Counted from the stretch's first letter, positions 28,576 through 37,779 are shown. The stretch: 64,000 bases of DNA from Paenibacillus sp. V4I3 (GCF_030817215.1 NZ_JAUSZA010000001.1:3942501-4006500), one strand, 5' to 3'. Numbers and translations are program-made. Notes: generated by a model from the sequence alone, not told the origin.

Positions 28576-29559
28576 ATGCTTGATTCGATTACGCACTTGC
28601 TGCCTCAAACTTTCCGATTTCTCTTAGCCGGACTACCGCCGGACGTACAAGCTAGTGTTGAAGAAATCAGGGTGAGAGAGTCACGGCCCCTTGAGATTAG
28701 CTGGGGGGACCGTTATACCTTTGTGGGTGAACGGGGGGAGATGTTGACTCAGGAAACGAAGGCATATAAGCCGACACGGCAGGACTGTCTAACGTTACTA
28801 GAGATGCTCACGAATCATTCCTTGTATACCTTCGAGGAAGAGCTGCGTAGAGGCTATATAACGATTGCTGGCGGCCATCGAGTAGGACTAGCAGGGCGAA
28901 CCGTTTTGGATCAGGGACATGTCAAGCAAATACGTGATGTGAGTTCTTTCAACATAAGGATTGCCCGCGAGATCCAAGGGGTCGGCCGAGAGGTGTTGCC
29001 ACAGCTATTCGATCCTATACTGAGAAGCATCCATCATACGCTCATCATTTCACCTCCGCAGCATGGGAAGACAACGCTGATCCGCGATTTGGCTAGATTG
29101 ATTAGCCGGGGAGAGTGGGGGACGAATAACGTTTCGACGGCTGGTAAGAAAGTGGGAGTGGTGGATGAACGATCAGAACTGGCTGCATGTGTCAAAGGGG
29201 TGCCCAGATTCGATCTGGGGCCACGAACTGACGTTATGGATGGTTGTCCGAAGGCGGAAGGCATGATGATGATGATTCGGTCGTTATCGCCAGATGTCCT
29301 GATTGTGGATGAGATTGGGCGTCCAGAAGATGCGGACGCCATCCATGAAGCTGTTCACACGGGGATTCGCGTCGTAGCCACTGCGCATGGTGCTGATTAT
29401 GAGGATGTACGCAGGAGGCCGGTTCTGAAACAGCTGTTGGAAGAGGGTGTATTCACGAGGTATGTCATCCTGCATAGAAGAAAAGGTGCACAAGCTTCCT
29501 ATCGTATCTTAGATTGTCAGGGCAAGCCCTTGGAACTCTATCCTGTGCGTAAAGGATGA
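28576..29559 (+). CDS. spoIIIAA: Stage III sporulation ATPase SpoIIIAA
   Basis: A 327-residue secretion-type ATPase that powers the mother cell-forespore channel. Walker A is SPPQHGKTTLIRDLAR, Walker B is VLIVDEIGRPEDA, and the N-terminal domain carries the family stretch EEIRVRESRPLEI. The ATG at 28576 follows GGAGGG by 10 bases; the frame is open 6 codons more upstream. First gene of an eight-gene operon. Confidence 0.96.
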   Translation: MLDSITHLLPQTFRFLLAGLPPDVQASVEEIRVRESRPLEISWGDRYTFVGERGEMLTQETKAYKPTRQDCLTLLEMLTNHSLYTFEEELRRGYITIAGGHRVGLAGRTVLDQGHVKQIRDVSSFNIRIAREIQGVGREVLPQLFDPILRSIHHTLIISPPQHGKTTLIRDLARLISRGEWGTNNVSTAGKKVGVVDERSELAACVKGVPRFDLGPRTDVMDGCPKAEGMMMMIRSLSPDVLIVDEIGRPEDADAIHEAVHTGIRVVATAHGADYEDVRRRPVLKQLLEEGVFTRYVILHRRKGAQASYRILDCQGKPLELYPVRKG

Positions 29560-29565
29560 TGTTAG

Positions 29566-30084
29566 ATGCTGAAATTTGTCGGAGGGGTTCTTATTATCGG
29601 TGCTGCCACATTGTTTGGCTTCCTAAAGGCTGCGCACTATATAAGACGTCCCAAGCAAATCCGTGGTCTTATCAGTGCATTAGGGAGAATGGAGACGGAA
29701 ATCATGTACGCACTCACACCGCTGCCTGAAGCATTCGCCTCACTCAGCAAGCAGGTTGCAGAACCGCTTTCTTCCTTATTTCGAATAACTTCAGAGCGTT
29801 TATTGAAGAGTGACGGTAAATCCACCCGTGAGATTTGGCAATGGAGTGTCAATGATGTATGGACAAGAACTTCGATGAAGCAAGCGGAACAAGAAGTGGT
29901 GCTGCAGCTAGGAGCCGTTCTTGGACTCACAGATCGAAGTGATCAAATCAAGCATTTACGGCTCGCGATTAGCCAACTTCAAACAGAAGAAACCGAGTCT
30001 AGGGAAGAACAGCGGCGCTACGAGAAAATGTGGAAAAGCCTCGGTGTCTTAATCGGAGCATTGATCGTGATATTGATGTATTAA
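29566..30084 (+). CDS. spoIIIAB: Stage III sporulation protein SpoIIIAB
   Basis: A 172-residue protein with a membrane segment at each end and a helical soluble middle, resembling GspF-type subunits of secretion systems. It lies 6 bases after spoIIIAA and shows the usual opening (GVLIIGAATLFGFLKAAHYIRRPKQIRGL). Member of the feeding-tube complex between mother cell and forespore. Confidence 0.94.
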   Translation: MLKFVGGVLIIGAATLFGFLKAAHYIRRPKQIRGLISALGRMETEIMYALTPLPEAFASLSKQVAEPLSSLFRITSERLLKSDGKSTREIWQWSVNDVWTRTSMKQAEQEVVLQLGAVLGLTDRSDQIKHLRLAISQLQTEETESREEQRRYEKMWKSLGVLIGALIVILMY

Positions 30085-30146
30085 TGGTAGCAAGGGATAC
30101 TTGGCCGTACAAGTGAGTTCCTTGTCAACAGAGTGAGGTGCCTGGA

Positions 30147-30350
30147 ATGAACGTAGATGTGAATGCCATTTTCCAGATCGCCGGCATCGGTATCATCATC
30201 GCGATGATCCATTCGGTGCTCAAGCAGATGGGCAAAGAGGATATGGCACACTGGGTCACGGTCATTGGCTTCGTGGTCGTGCTCTTTATGGTCGTCAGTA
30301 TGCTCGATCATTTATTTAAAGAAATCAAAACGATCTTCCTATTCCAATGA
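30147..30350 (+). CDS. spoIIIAC: Stage III sporulation protein SpoIIIAC
   Basis: A 67-residue protein with two membrane segments, the usual size for SpoIIIAC. The ATG at 30147 has GAGGTG upstream. It lies between spoIIIAB and spoIIIAD in conserved order. Confidence 0.93.
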   Translation: MNVDVNAIFQIAGIGIIIAMIHSVLKQMGKEDMAHWVTVIGFVVVLFMVVSMLDHLFKEIKTIFLFQ

Positions 30351-30360
30351 GGTGGGCCTG

Positions 30361-30750
30361 ATGGAAATCATCCAGATCGTAGGTTTAGGACTCATCGTTA
30401 CGATATTAACGCTCATCATCAAAGAGCAGAAGCCAATGTTCGCTTTCTTGTTGGCAGCATTTACGGGCATTATGATTTTCTTGTTCCTCATCGGTAAAAT
30501 TTCTTCTGTCATCCAGGTGCTCGAGGATTTAGCTCAAAGGTCAAGCATCAATATGGTTTTTCTCAAAACGATTCTGAAAATCATTGGTGTTGCTTACATC
30601 GCTGAATTCGGTGCTCAAATCGTGCGAGATGCCGGTCAAGAATCCATTGCCTCCAAGATCGAGCTTTCCGGGAAAGTGCTCATTATGGTGATGGCTATTC
30701 CAATCATTACAGTCATCATAGAGACCGTCGTTAAACTGCTCCCTGCTTAG
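30361..30750 (+). CDS. spoIIIAD: Stage III sporulation protein SpoIIIAD
   Basis: A 129-residue protein with about four membrane segments and the family start MEIIQIVGLGLIVTILT. The ATG at 30361 is chosen because GAGGTGGG precedes it; the frame stays open upstream through spoIIIAC. Confidence 0.94.
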   Translation: MEIIQIVGLGLIVTILTLIIKEQKPMFAFLLAAFTGIMIFLFLIGKISSVIQVLEDLAQRSSINMVFLKTILKIIGVAYIAEFGAQIVRDAGQESIASKIELSGKVLIMVMAIPIITVIIETVVKLLPA

Positions 30751-30773
30751 ATGATCCATGAGGAGTGACATTT

Positions 30774-31973
30774 ATGAATCTACTTTATTCGCACCAGAAG
30801 CTGAACAACCGCTGGATCATTTTGTTCATAATGACAATGGGCTTGTGGCTTGGATTGACGGGCAATATGGCCGCCGAATCGCCTGCGGATGTCATTATCA
30901 AGGAGCAGGCCAACCATCTGAATACGGAACCTGTTGAACAATACTGGGATAAGCTCATGAAGGATTACGGCGGTTACTTCCCTGAAAGTAAGACGCCAAC
31001 CTTCATGGAATTGCTTCTTGGGACCAAGGGCATTAGCATGAAGAGCATTTTCAAAGGGTTGCTTAGCTATGTGTTCCACGAAATCATCATTAATGGAAAG
31101 CTGCTTGCTTCGATCGTTATCCTGACGATTTTCAGTATGATTCTCGAAACGCTGCAAAGCTCCTTTGAAAGAAATACGGTCAGCAAGCTTGGTTATTCAA
31201 TTGCCTATATGGTTCTAATTATTATAGCAATCAACAGCTTCAGCGTAGCAATCGGTTACGCTAAAACGGCTATTTCATCCATGATTCAATTCATGATTGC
31301 CATTGTACCTTTGCTGTTAACTCTTTTGGCATCAATGGGCAATGTCACTTCTGTGGCGATTTTACATCCACTGATTGTGTTCATGATCCATTCAGTTGGC
31401 ACAGCGATATATGTGTTTATATTCCCTCTATTGTTCTTTTCAGCTGTCCTGCACATCGTAAGCTCCCTAAGCGAGAAATACAAAGTCACCCAGTTAGCGA
31501 ACCTGCTGCGCACAATAAGTTTAAGTTTGCTGGGAGTATTCGTCACTGTTTTTCTCGGCGTTATATCGATTCAAGGGACTGCGGGAGCGGTTAGAGATGG
31601 GGTTGCGATTCGAACGGCAAAGTACATTACCGGAAACTTTGTCCCCGTTGTGGGACGCTTATTCTCGGATGCAACAGAGACAGTGATTGGGGCATCGCTG
31701 CTTGTGAAAAATGCTATCGGACTCGTTGGGGTTGTCATTCTAATCTTGTTGTGTGCGTTTCCGGCTATCAAAATTTTAACGCTAGCTTTCATCTATAACT
31801 TATCCGCAGCGATCATGCAGCCCTTGGGAGATAGTCCGATTATTGCTTGCTTGCAAACGATAGGTAAGAGCTTAGTTTATGTGTTTGCGGCACTGGCAGC
31901 CGTCAGCTTAATGTTCTTTCTAGCTCTAACGATCATGATTGCGATCAGTAATGTCTCCGTGATGATGCGGTGA
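30774..31973 (+). CDS. spoIIIAE: Stage III sporulation protein SpoIIIAE
   Basis: A 399-residue polytopic membrane protein, the largest part of the SpoIIIA membrane complex. It begins with a signal-like segment (residues about 11-35), then an outer stretch and about eight membrane segments. GAGGAGTGA precedes the ATG at 30774. Confidence 0.95.
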   Translation: MNLLYSHQKLNNRWIILFIMTMGLWLGLTGNMAAESPADVIIKEQANHLNTEPVEQYWDKLMKDYGGYFPESKTPTFMELLLGTKGISMKSIFKGLLSYVFHEIIINGKLLASIVILTIFSMILETLQSSFERNTVSKLGYSIAYMVLIIIAINSFSVAIGYAKTAISSMIQFMIAIVPLLLTLLASMGNVTSVAILHPLIVFMIHSVGTAIYVFIFPLLFFSAVLHIVSSLSEKYKVTQLANLLRTISLSLLGVFVTVFLGVISIQGTAGAVRDGVAIRTAKYITGNFVPVVGRLFSDATETVIGASLLVKNAIGLVGVVILILLCAFPAIKILTLAFIYNLSAAIMQPLGDSPIIACLQTIGKSLVYVFAALAAVSLMFFLALTIMIAISNVSVMMR

Positions 31974-31985
31974 AAGGAGGCAGCT

Positions 31986-32735
31986 ATGGATTGGTTAGCG
32001 GGATGGCTAAAAAGCGTCATCATGGTCATTATGTTGGCTACATTTGTTGATCTACTACTTCCCAGTAATACCATGCAGCGATATGTCAAAACGGTTATGA
32101 GTTTATTCATCCTGCTTACTTTGTTATCTCCGGTACTTCAATTGTTTCAGAAGGATTGGGACATCGATCAATTAATCGGTCAAGCGGAGCAGCGGCAAAC
32201 CGAAAAAACAATGCTTGCAAGCAGCGGTAGTGGAAATCCATTTATGAAATCGCTCGATGTGATTACGAAGGATGCTCAAAAGCTTCAAGAAGCAGGACAA
32301 AAGCAATCACAGCAAATGATTCAAACACAGCTGGCTGAGCTGATGAAAGAGGATTTACAGAAGCAAACAGAGCTGATCATTCAAGACGTTCAGGTGCTGG
32401 CGCAAATCGACAATAACGGGAAACCCGCTATAACGAAAGTCAGGGTAACCCTTGATGATATAGAAGCGACGAAACAGGTACGATCAACGTCAACCACTAA
32501 AAGCATAGCTGTCATGGAACCAGTCAAGCCAATTGATCCGATACGGATCGAACCAACAACGAAGCTGCAGGGAAGTAACCCCAGTGACAAAGAAGCAGCT
32601 GCTCTGCCTAAGTTATCGTCACGAATAGAGCAAGAGGTTGACCATCTCAAGCAAAAAATCGTGCGTGATTGGATCGTGGAGCCTGCACAGATTGATATCC
32701 AAATGAAACAACGGAATGGAAGGATTGCGAGGTGA
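31986..32735 (+). CDS. spoIIIAF: Stage III sporulation protein SpoIIIAF
   Basis: A 249-residue protein with two membrane segments (residues about 5-55) and an outer domain that resembles ring-forming proteins of type III secretion. The first ATG follows AAAGGAGG. The outer domain has a Gln/Lys-rich linker and ends in a basic NGRIAR tail, four bases before the start of spoIIIAG. Confidence 0.93.
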   Translation: MDWLAGWLKSVIMVIMLATFVDLLLPSNTMQRYVKTVMSLFILLTLLSPVLQLFQKDWDIDQLIGQAEQRQTEKTMLASSGSGNPFMKSLDVITKDAQKLQEAGQKQSQQMIQTQLAELMKEDLQKQTELIIQDVQVLAQIDNNGKPAITKVRVTLDDIEATKQVRSTSTTKSIAVMEPVKPIDPIRIEPTTKLQGSNPSDKEAAALPKLSSRIEQEVDHLKQKIVRDWIVEPAQIDIQMKQRNGRIAR

Positions 32736-32739
32736 ATCG

Positions 32740-33378
32740 ATGGGAACATTGCTGCAATGGATGGAGCACAAATTCGGCGGAGGTCCGGGAGGACCCAAAC
32801 GCAAGAACACGCTCTTGTGGGTCGTTATGATTGGACTCTTGGGAGCTGCGCTGATGATTATGAATGCATTTATGACTGTAAAAGATGTTGATCCCATCAA
32901 TGCGGGCAGAGCCTCTCCGCAACCCAGCAAAGAAACATTTCTCAACAGTACATCCAAAGAAAATTCTACCTTTCACGATTATGAAGCGGCCTATCAAACG
33001 CAGTTGAAGGAGATTTTGCAGAAAATTGTTGGCGTAGGCGATGTTGAAGTGCTCGTTACAATTGAGTCCACGGAAGAAATGACAGTCGACAAAAATTATA
33101 ATGACAATCAGCAAATGACAACAGAACGCGACAATGGTGGAGCTACACGGAATATATCCCAGGTAACGCGGAGTGGTGAAGTGGTTGTCTATCAAGTGTC
33201 TGGTGACCAGAAACCGCTTGTGCTCAAATACATTAAACCGAAAATCAGAGGCGTCATCGTTGTCGCCAAAGGCGCCGAGAATCTCACGGTGAAAAAAATG
33301 ATTACAGAAGCTGTAGAGCGAGGACTTGATGTGCAAGCGAGTAGGATCTCTATTTTACCCCGTAAAACTGGGGGATGA
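32740..33378 (+). CDS. spoIIIAG: Stage III sporulation ring protein SpoIIIAG
   Basis: A 212-residue protein with one membrane segment (about residues 25-45) and an outer ring-building domain (KIVGVGDVEVLVTIEST, RGVIVVAKGAENLTVKKM) like that of the type III secretion ring. The ATG at 32740 follows GAGGTGA inside the end of spoIIIAF. Confidence 0.94.
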   Translation: MGTLLQWMEHKFGGGPGGPKRKNTLLWVVMIGLLGAALMIMNAFMTVKDVDPINAGRASPQPSKETFLNSTSKENSTFHDYEAAYQTQLKEILQKIVGVGDVEVLVTIESTEEMTVDKNYNDNQQMTTERDNGGATRNISQVTRSGEVVVYQVSGDQKPLVLKYIKPKIRGVIVVAKGAENLTVKKMITEAVERGLDVQASRISILPRKTGG

Positions 33379-33413
33379 ATGTGGCAGTAAATCAAAATTG
33401 AGGAGGAATTTCA

Positions 33414-34160
33414 ATGAATGCGAAAAGACAAACAATTTGGCTCGTTTCTATGCTTAGTTTAATGGTGGTGCTTTCCGCTTATTATCTGTTCACAGAGGAT
33501 GTTAATAAGCTTGATTTAGCAACAACGGAAACGATCAATAAAACGCAAGAAGTGAAGATTGATATGAGCCAGGTTGACCCTGCGAACGCAGCTAAAACAG
33601 ATGTGAAAGCGACAACTGGTGGAGATGCAAAAGTCGACACGAAAGCTGTGACACCGCAAAATTCAACAAAAACAGACGCAAAAACAGATGTTAAAACCGA
33701 TGCTAAAACAACAACGACGCAAGATGCTTCCAAAGCGACTAAACCAGATACGGCTAAAACGGATGATCAAGTTCTGAAGATCGTTGAGGAGCAAGCGAGA
33801 ACGACATCAGCTAGCGATTATTTCACGAATGAGCAAATGAAACAAAGAGATTATTTCAGCAAAACATCCTCGGATTTAATGGAAATCATTATCGATTCTA
33901 AGAAGACACCTGAAGCTGTAGCTAAAGCGACAAATGATTTAGCGAAGCTGACAGATATTCAAGAAAAAGTAGAAAATTTACAAGATGTGCTTATGAAAGA
34001 CTTCCCGCAAGCCATTATTAATCAAGATGGAAACAAGTGGAAAGTGACAGTTCAAAGCGATAAATTGGAGAAAAGCCAAGGTGTAACGATCGTTGATATG
34101 GTAATGAAAGAGCTTGGTACAGGTCCGGAAAATATTAAGATTCAATATGTTCGTCCTTAG
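33414..34160 (+). CDS. spoIIIAH: Stage III sporulation protein SpoIIIAH
   Basis: A 248-residue protein with one membrane segment, then a 90-residue low-complexity linker made of repeated Lys-Thr-Asp units, then the ring domain of EscJ/YscJ type (residues about 140-248). In B. subtilis this domain meets SpoIIQ across the septum to form the channel. The linker is longer than in B. subtilis. TGAGGAGG precedes the ATG. Confidence 0.94.
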   Translation: MNAKRQTIWLVSMLSLMVVLSAYYLFTEDVNKLDLATTETINKTQEVKIDMSQVDPANAAKTDVKATTGGDAKVDTKAVTPQNSTKTDAKTDVKTDAKTTTTQDASKATKPDTAKTDDQVLKIVEEQARTTSASDYFTNEQMKQRDYFSKTSSDLMEIIIDSKKTPEAVAKATNDLAKLTDIQEKVENLQDVLMKDFPQAIINQDGNKWKVTVQSDKLEKSQGVTIVDMVMKELGTGPENIKIQYVRP

Positions 34161-34195
34161 TAAAAAGAGGTGAGTTTAGCCTGCTGGGGATGGCA

Positions 34196-34236
34196 ATGGA
34201 AAGGGTCCGGACAAACTGGACTCTTTCCATTTCTTG
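34196..34236 (+). terminator. Terminator of the spoIIIA operon
   Basis: ATGGAAAGGGTCC pairs with GGACTCTTTCCAT. Its right arm overlaps the -35 of the accB promoter. Confidence 0.75.
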
Positions 34237-34252
34237 CGTTTATGGGTATAAT
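34224..34252 (+). promoter_or_regulatory. Promoter of accBC
   Basis: TTTCCA at 34224-34229, 17 bases, TATAAT at 34247-34252, about 64 bases before the accB start. Confidence 0.6.
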
Positions 34253-34260
34253 ACATACGT

Positions 34261-34284
34261 TGCGGCTATGAAACCGCATTTTTT
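34261..34284 (+). terminator. Short attenuator-like stem in the accB leader
   Basis: TGCGG-CTATGAAA-CCGCA followed by six T, lying between the predicted transcription start and the accB ribosome site. It is a small but terminator-like element that could set how much transcript enters accBC. Confidence 0.45.
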
Positions 34285-34316
34285 ACTGGTTCACCAACCT
34301 TGAAGGAGTGACATGA

Positions 34317-34814
34317 ATGTTTAAATTGAGTGAAATCAAAGAGTTGATCAAACTCGTCGATCAATCCTCTTTACAAGAGCTTGAAATCGAAAATGAAGGT
34401 GCACGCCTTTCTATTCGCAAGCCGAATAAAACGGAGTCTGTCTATGTAACGGCCCCCGTTCAACACACGTATGCTCCGATCGGTCAAGCAAGCATTGCTA
34501 ACACAGCACCTGCTGCCGCTCTCGAAGCTTCGATCCCTGCGACTACTGGACATGCTAAGCAAGAGGACTCATCTTTACATAAGATAGTTTCACCGATGGT
34601 AGGAACCTTCTATCAGTCTGCTTCTCCTGGCTCTGCTCCTTTCGTAAGTGTTGGCTCTAAAGTAGGCGACAAAAACGTCGTCTGTATTGTGGAAGCTATG
34701 AAATTGATGAATGAAATCGAAGCTGAAATTAAAGGTGAAATCGTTGAAGTGCTCGTAGATAACGGTCAGCTTGTTGAGTACGGTCAACCTTTATTTTTAG
34801 TTAGACCAGAGTAA
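34317..34814 (+). CDS. accB: Biotin carboxyl carrier protein AccB
   Basis: A 165-residue carrier subunit of acetyl-CoA carboxylase, the first step of fatty acid synthesis. The biotin site is VEAMKLMNEIEAE with the modified Lys near residue 131; an N-terminal helical part and a Pro/Ala linker precede the biotinyl domain. AAGGAGTGA precedes the ATG. Followed by accC. Confidence 0.96.
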   Translation: MFKLSEIKELIKLVDQSSLQELEIENEGARLSIRKPNKTESVYVTAPVQHTYAPIGQASIANTAPAAALEASIPATTGHAKQEDSSLHKIVSPMVGTFYQSASPGSAPFVSVGSKVGDKNVVCIVEAMKLMNEIEAEIKGEIVEVLVDNGQLVEYGQPLFLVRPE

Positions 34815-34831
34815 GCGATTAGTAAGCTTAT

Positions 34832-34902
34832 GCTTATGACGCAGTTTTGCTTGAGCAAAACTCAATACACGCTTATGATGCAAGTTTTCCTAACGGAAAA
34901 CT
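34832..34902 (+). repeat. Two tandem hairpin units before accC
   Basis: Two copies of a unit GCTTATGAYGC plus hairpin repeat every 39 bases: AGTTTTGC-TTGA-GCAAAACT (34843-34862) and AGTTTTCC-TAAC-GGAAAACT (34883-34902). The second touches CTTAGGAGG, the accC ribosome site. Related units stand before asp23 and nusB. Confidence 0.75.
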
Positions 34903-34918
34903 CTTAGGAGGAAAAATA

Positions 34919-36277
34919 ATGAAATTTCATAAAATCCTAATAGCGAACCGCGGAGAAATTGCTGTTCGTATTATCCGAGCTTGTCGCGAGCTTGGCATTT
35001 ATTCAGTGGCTGTTTATTCAGAAGCTGATCGCGATGCGCTTCATGTGCGTCTAGCCGACGAAGCCTATTGTATTGGGCCAACAGCCTCCAAGGACAGCTA
35101 TTTGAACTTCACGAACTTGATGAGTGTTGCTACGCTAACAGAATGTGATGCGATCCATCCGGGATATGGCTTCTTAGCAGAAAATGCGGACTTCGCTGAA
35201 ATTTGCGAAAGCTGCAATATTACATTTATTGGTCCATCCCCAGATGCGATAAGCCGGATGGGTGATAAAGCGGTTGCCAAGCAAACGATGAAAGAAGCGA
35301 GAGTACCGATCATTCCAGGTTCGGACGGTTTGGTTGAGAACATTGACGACGCGATCGTCATTGCTAGAGATATCGGTTACCCGATTATCATTAAAGCGAC
35401 TGCAGGCGGCGGCGGTAAAGGTATACGTATTGCTGAGAACGAGGAAACACTCGTACAGCAAATTACGGCAGCGCAGCAAGAAGCACAAAATGCTTTTGGC
35501 AACGCAGGTATATATTTGGAGAAATACTTGACTGGCATGAAGCATGTTGAAATTCAAATTATTGCTGATAAACACGGTAATGTTGTTCACTTAGGTGAGC
35601 GTGATTGTTCCGTACAGCGCCGTAGACAGAAGCTTGTTGAGGAAGCTCCTTGCCCAATTCTGACAGCTGAAACACGCACAGCGATGGGGCAAGCAGCCGT
35701 TCGTGCAGCGAAAGCCGTTAATTATTCCGGTGCTGGAACTCTTGAGTTCCTACTTGGCCCTGATGGGAATTTCTATTTCATGGAAATGAACACGAGAATT
35801 CAGGTTGAGCATCCCGTAACCGAAATGATTACAGGAATCGATATCATCCAAGAGATGATTCATGTTGCAGAAGGTAATCCATTATCTTTTGGACAAGAGG
35901 ACGTCCGCATTAATGGATGGGCTATAGAGTGTCGTGTAAATGCGGAGGATCCGAATCGGAACTTTATGCCTTCAGCGGGTCAAGTGAAGTTTTACTTGCC
36001 GCCAGGTGGTTTTGGTGTTCGTGTTGACAGCGCGGTATATCCGGGCTACACAATCCCGCCACACTATGATTCCATGATCGCTAAGCTTATTGTTTGGGGA
36101 AATACGCGAGAAGAAGCGATTGCCCGCATGAAAAGAGCGCTCACCGAGTTTGCGGTGGATGGTGTGAACACGACGATTCCATTCCATTTAAAGCTGCTTG
36201 AGCACAAGAAATTTATCAAGGGTGACCATGATATTAAGTTCTTGGAAGAACATGATGTGAATGATCCAGAATCTTAG
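34919..36277 (+). CDS. accC: Biotin carboxylase AccC
   Basis: A 452-residue ATP-grasp enzyme that carboxylates biotin on AccB. Visible motifs: KILIANRGEIAVRIIRACRE at the start, the glycine-rich ATP loop TAGGGGKGIRI near residue 165, EKYLTGMKHVEIQI, and EMNTRIQVEHPVTEM. The ATG at 34919 follows TTAGGAGGAAAAA. Confidence 0.97.
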   Translation: MKFHKILIANRGEIAVRIIRACRELGIYSVAVYSEADRDALHVRLADEAYCIGPTASKDSYLNFTNLMSVATLTECDAIHPGYGFLAENADFAEICESCNITFIGPSPDAISRMGDKAVAKQTMKEARVPIIPGSDGLVENIDDAIVIARDIGYPIIIKATAGGGGKGIRIAENEETLVQQITAAQQEAQNAFGNAGIYLEKYLTGMKHVEIQIIADKHGNVVHLGERDCSVQRRRQKLVEEAPCPILTAETRTAMGQAAVRAAKAVNYSGAGTLEFLLGPDGNFYFMEMNTRIQVEHPVTEMITGIDIIQEMIHVAEGNPLSFGQEDVRINGWAIECRVNAEDPNRNFMPSAGQVKFYLPPGGFGVRVDSAVYPGYTIPPHYDSMIAKLIVWGNTREEAIARMKRALTEFAVDGVNTTIPFHLKLLEHKKFIKGDHDIKFLEEHDVNDPES

Positions 36278-36285
36278 ACAAACAT

Positions 36286-36314
36286 TTGTCATATTTTTGG
36301 TGAAATGGTATAGT
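36286..36314 (+). promoter_or_regulatory. Promoter of the asp23-amaP unit
   Basis: TTGTCA at 36286-36291, 17 bases, TATAGT at 36309-36314. Confidence 0.65.
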
Positions 36315-36360
36315 AATAAATTAAGATGGCTTATCCAAACCATGGATCAAGCAAGGGAAT

Positions 36361-36428
36361 GCTTATGAAACAAGTTTGTTTCACAAACTCAGTTATGCTT
36401 ACGACGCCAGTTTTGCTGGCGCAAAACT
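36361..36428 (+). repeat. Two tandem hairpin units before asp23
   Basis: Units start with GCTTATGA (36361) and GCTTACGA (36397), 36 bases apart. Hairpins are AGTTTGT-TTC-ACAAACT (36373-36389) and AGTTTTGC-TGGC-GCAAAACT (36409-36428). The second ends three bases before AAGGAGG, the ribosome site. Same family as the units before accC and nusB. Confidence 0.75.
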
Positions 36429-36444
36429 CTAAGGAGGTGCCACA

Positions 36445-36858
36445 ATGAGCACAATCGCTCCGGATTACGTCAAAACAGACATGGGCAGCATCCAAATTGC
36501 CCCCGAGGTTATCGAAATCATTGCCGGCTTGGCAACGGTGGAAGTGCAAGGAGTAGCGGGGATGAGTGGCGGATTAGCTGGCGGCATTGCTGAATTGCTT
36601 GGACGTAAGAATTTGTCCAAAGGCGTAAAGGTAGAAGTCGGACAACGTGAAGCAGCCATTGACGTCTCCATCATTATTGAATATGGCAATCGGATTCCTG
36701 AAGTTGCAAGCGACATTCAACAAAATGTGAAGCAGGCAATTGAATCGATGACAGGCTTAAACGTTGTTGAAGTTAACGTTCATATTCATGATGTTCATTT
36801 TAAACAGGTAGATAAACCGGTTGAAGAAGAAACAGCAGCTGCCCATCGTGTGAAATAG
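36445..36858 (+). CDS. yqhY: Asp23/Gls24 family envelope-stress protein (YqhY)
   Basis: A 137-residue Asp23-family protein with the family stretch IAPEVIEIIAGLATVEVQGVA split by a glycine-rich GGLAGGIAELLG loop and ending with VVEVNVHIHDV. Paralogues attach to the membrane through AmaP, which is encoded next. In B. subtilis yqhY sits after accC and its loss affects acetyl-CoA carboxylase balance. An AAGGAGG site precedes the ATG. Confidence 0.93.
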   Translation: MSTIAPDYVKTDMGSIQIAPEVIEIIAGLATVEVQGVAGMSGGLAGGIAELLGRKNLSKGVKVEVGQREAAIDVSIIIEYGNRIPEVASDIQQNVKQAIESMTGLNVVEVNVHIHDVHFKQVDKPVEEETAAAHRVK

Positions 36859-36946
36859 GCGGAATTGCTGCATCCATATGGATCAATTGAAACCCCCTAC
36901 AGGTTGCAGGGGGTTTCCTCTAACTATAGGAAGGGGACAAGCTTAC

Positions 36947-37507
36947 GTGGGTAAAATTGTGGACAGGCTCTTGCTACTTCTCTATAGCCTAATTATTCTA
37001 GTTGCTTCTATCGTTGTTTTGTTCACAGCTTCGAGCTGGATCCCGTTAGAACAAGCAGGTCAAATGCTAAGTAATTTTTATTTCGAAAAAAGCTTTGCAT
37101 ACCCAGCGATTATCATCAGTTTGATCATGCTGTTGATCTCTGTTCGTTTCCTCATTTTAACGCTGCGCCGCGGTCGTTCTCAAGCGCCATCCATCGATCA
37201 ACGAACGGATTTCGGAGATATTCGCATCTCGATAGAAACGGTTGAGAATTTATCTTTGAAAGCTGCTGGTCGCACCAAAGGTGCCAAAGATCTACGTGCC
37301 CGTGTTAGGGTGAATCAATCAGGTCTAGAAATTACGATCAGAACCATTGTAGATGGGGAAAGTTCGATTCCTGAACTTACTGAAGAGATGCAAAGTACTG
37401 TGAAAAGTTACATCGAAGATATTACTGGCATTCCTGTAGCTTCCGTAACCGTATTCGTAGCGAACATCGTGCAATCAGCCCCAACTTTTAAAAGCCGAGT
37501 CGAATAG
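36947..37507 (+). CDS. amaP: Alkaline-shock membrane anchor AmaP
   Basis: A 186-residue protein with two membrane segments (residues about 8-30 and 50-70) and an Asp23-like C-terminal domain (GDIRISIETVENLSLKAAG to IPVASVTVFVANIV). It anchors Asp23 to the membrane in staphylococci. The start is GTG at 36947 with AAGGGG about 10 bases upstream; an ATG at 36878 has no site and would add a non-conserved lead. A hairpin (GAAACCCCC/GGGGGTTTC) lies between asp23 and this gene. Confidence 0.85.
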   Translation: MGKIVDRLLLLLYSLIILVASIVVLFTASSWIPLEQAGQMLSNFYFEKSFAYPAIIISLIMLLISVRFLILTLRRGRSQAPSIDQRTDFGDIRISIETVENLSLKAAGRTKGAKDLRARVRVNQSGLEITIRTIVDGESSIPELTEEMQSTVKSYIEDITGIPVASVTVFVANIVQSAPTFKSRVE

Positions 37508-37521
37508 AGGTGAACCCACTC

Positions 37522-37749
37522 ATGTGGAATGAGCTGTGGGAGTCCCATAGGGGCAAAGTGATCGGAGTGGCAGCAGGCGTTTTCTTCGGCTTCATTTATT
37601 TATTTTTTGGTTTTTGGGATATGTTGATCTTTGGATTCATTGTTCTGCTCGGCCTTTATGTAGGGAACAAACTGGATCGGAAAGAAAGTTTCGTCATTCT
37701 TGAAGACATTTGGCGCTATCTCACGCAAAAATGGAGAATGTTTCGCTAA
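37522..37749 (+). CDS. DUF2273 small membrane protein
   Basis: A 75-residue protein with two membrane segments and the DUF2273 pattern HRGKVIGVAAGVFFGFIYL and GLYVGNKLDRKES. It commonly follows amaP with Asp23, forming one envelope-stress unit. The ATG at 37522 follows GAGGTGA. Confidence 0.88.
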   Translation: MWNELWESHRGKVIGVAAGVFFGFIYLFFGFWDMLIFGFIVLLGLYVGNKLDRKESFVILEDIWRYLTQKWRMFR

Positions 37750-37778
37750 AATCCCTGGTTCTACCATGGATTTTTTTG
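37748..37778 (+). terminator. Terminator after the asp23-amaP-DUF2273 unit
   Basis: AATCCCTGGT pairs with ACCATGGATT, followed by seven T. Confidence 0.8.
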
Positions 37779-37779
37779 T

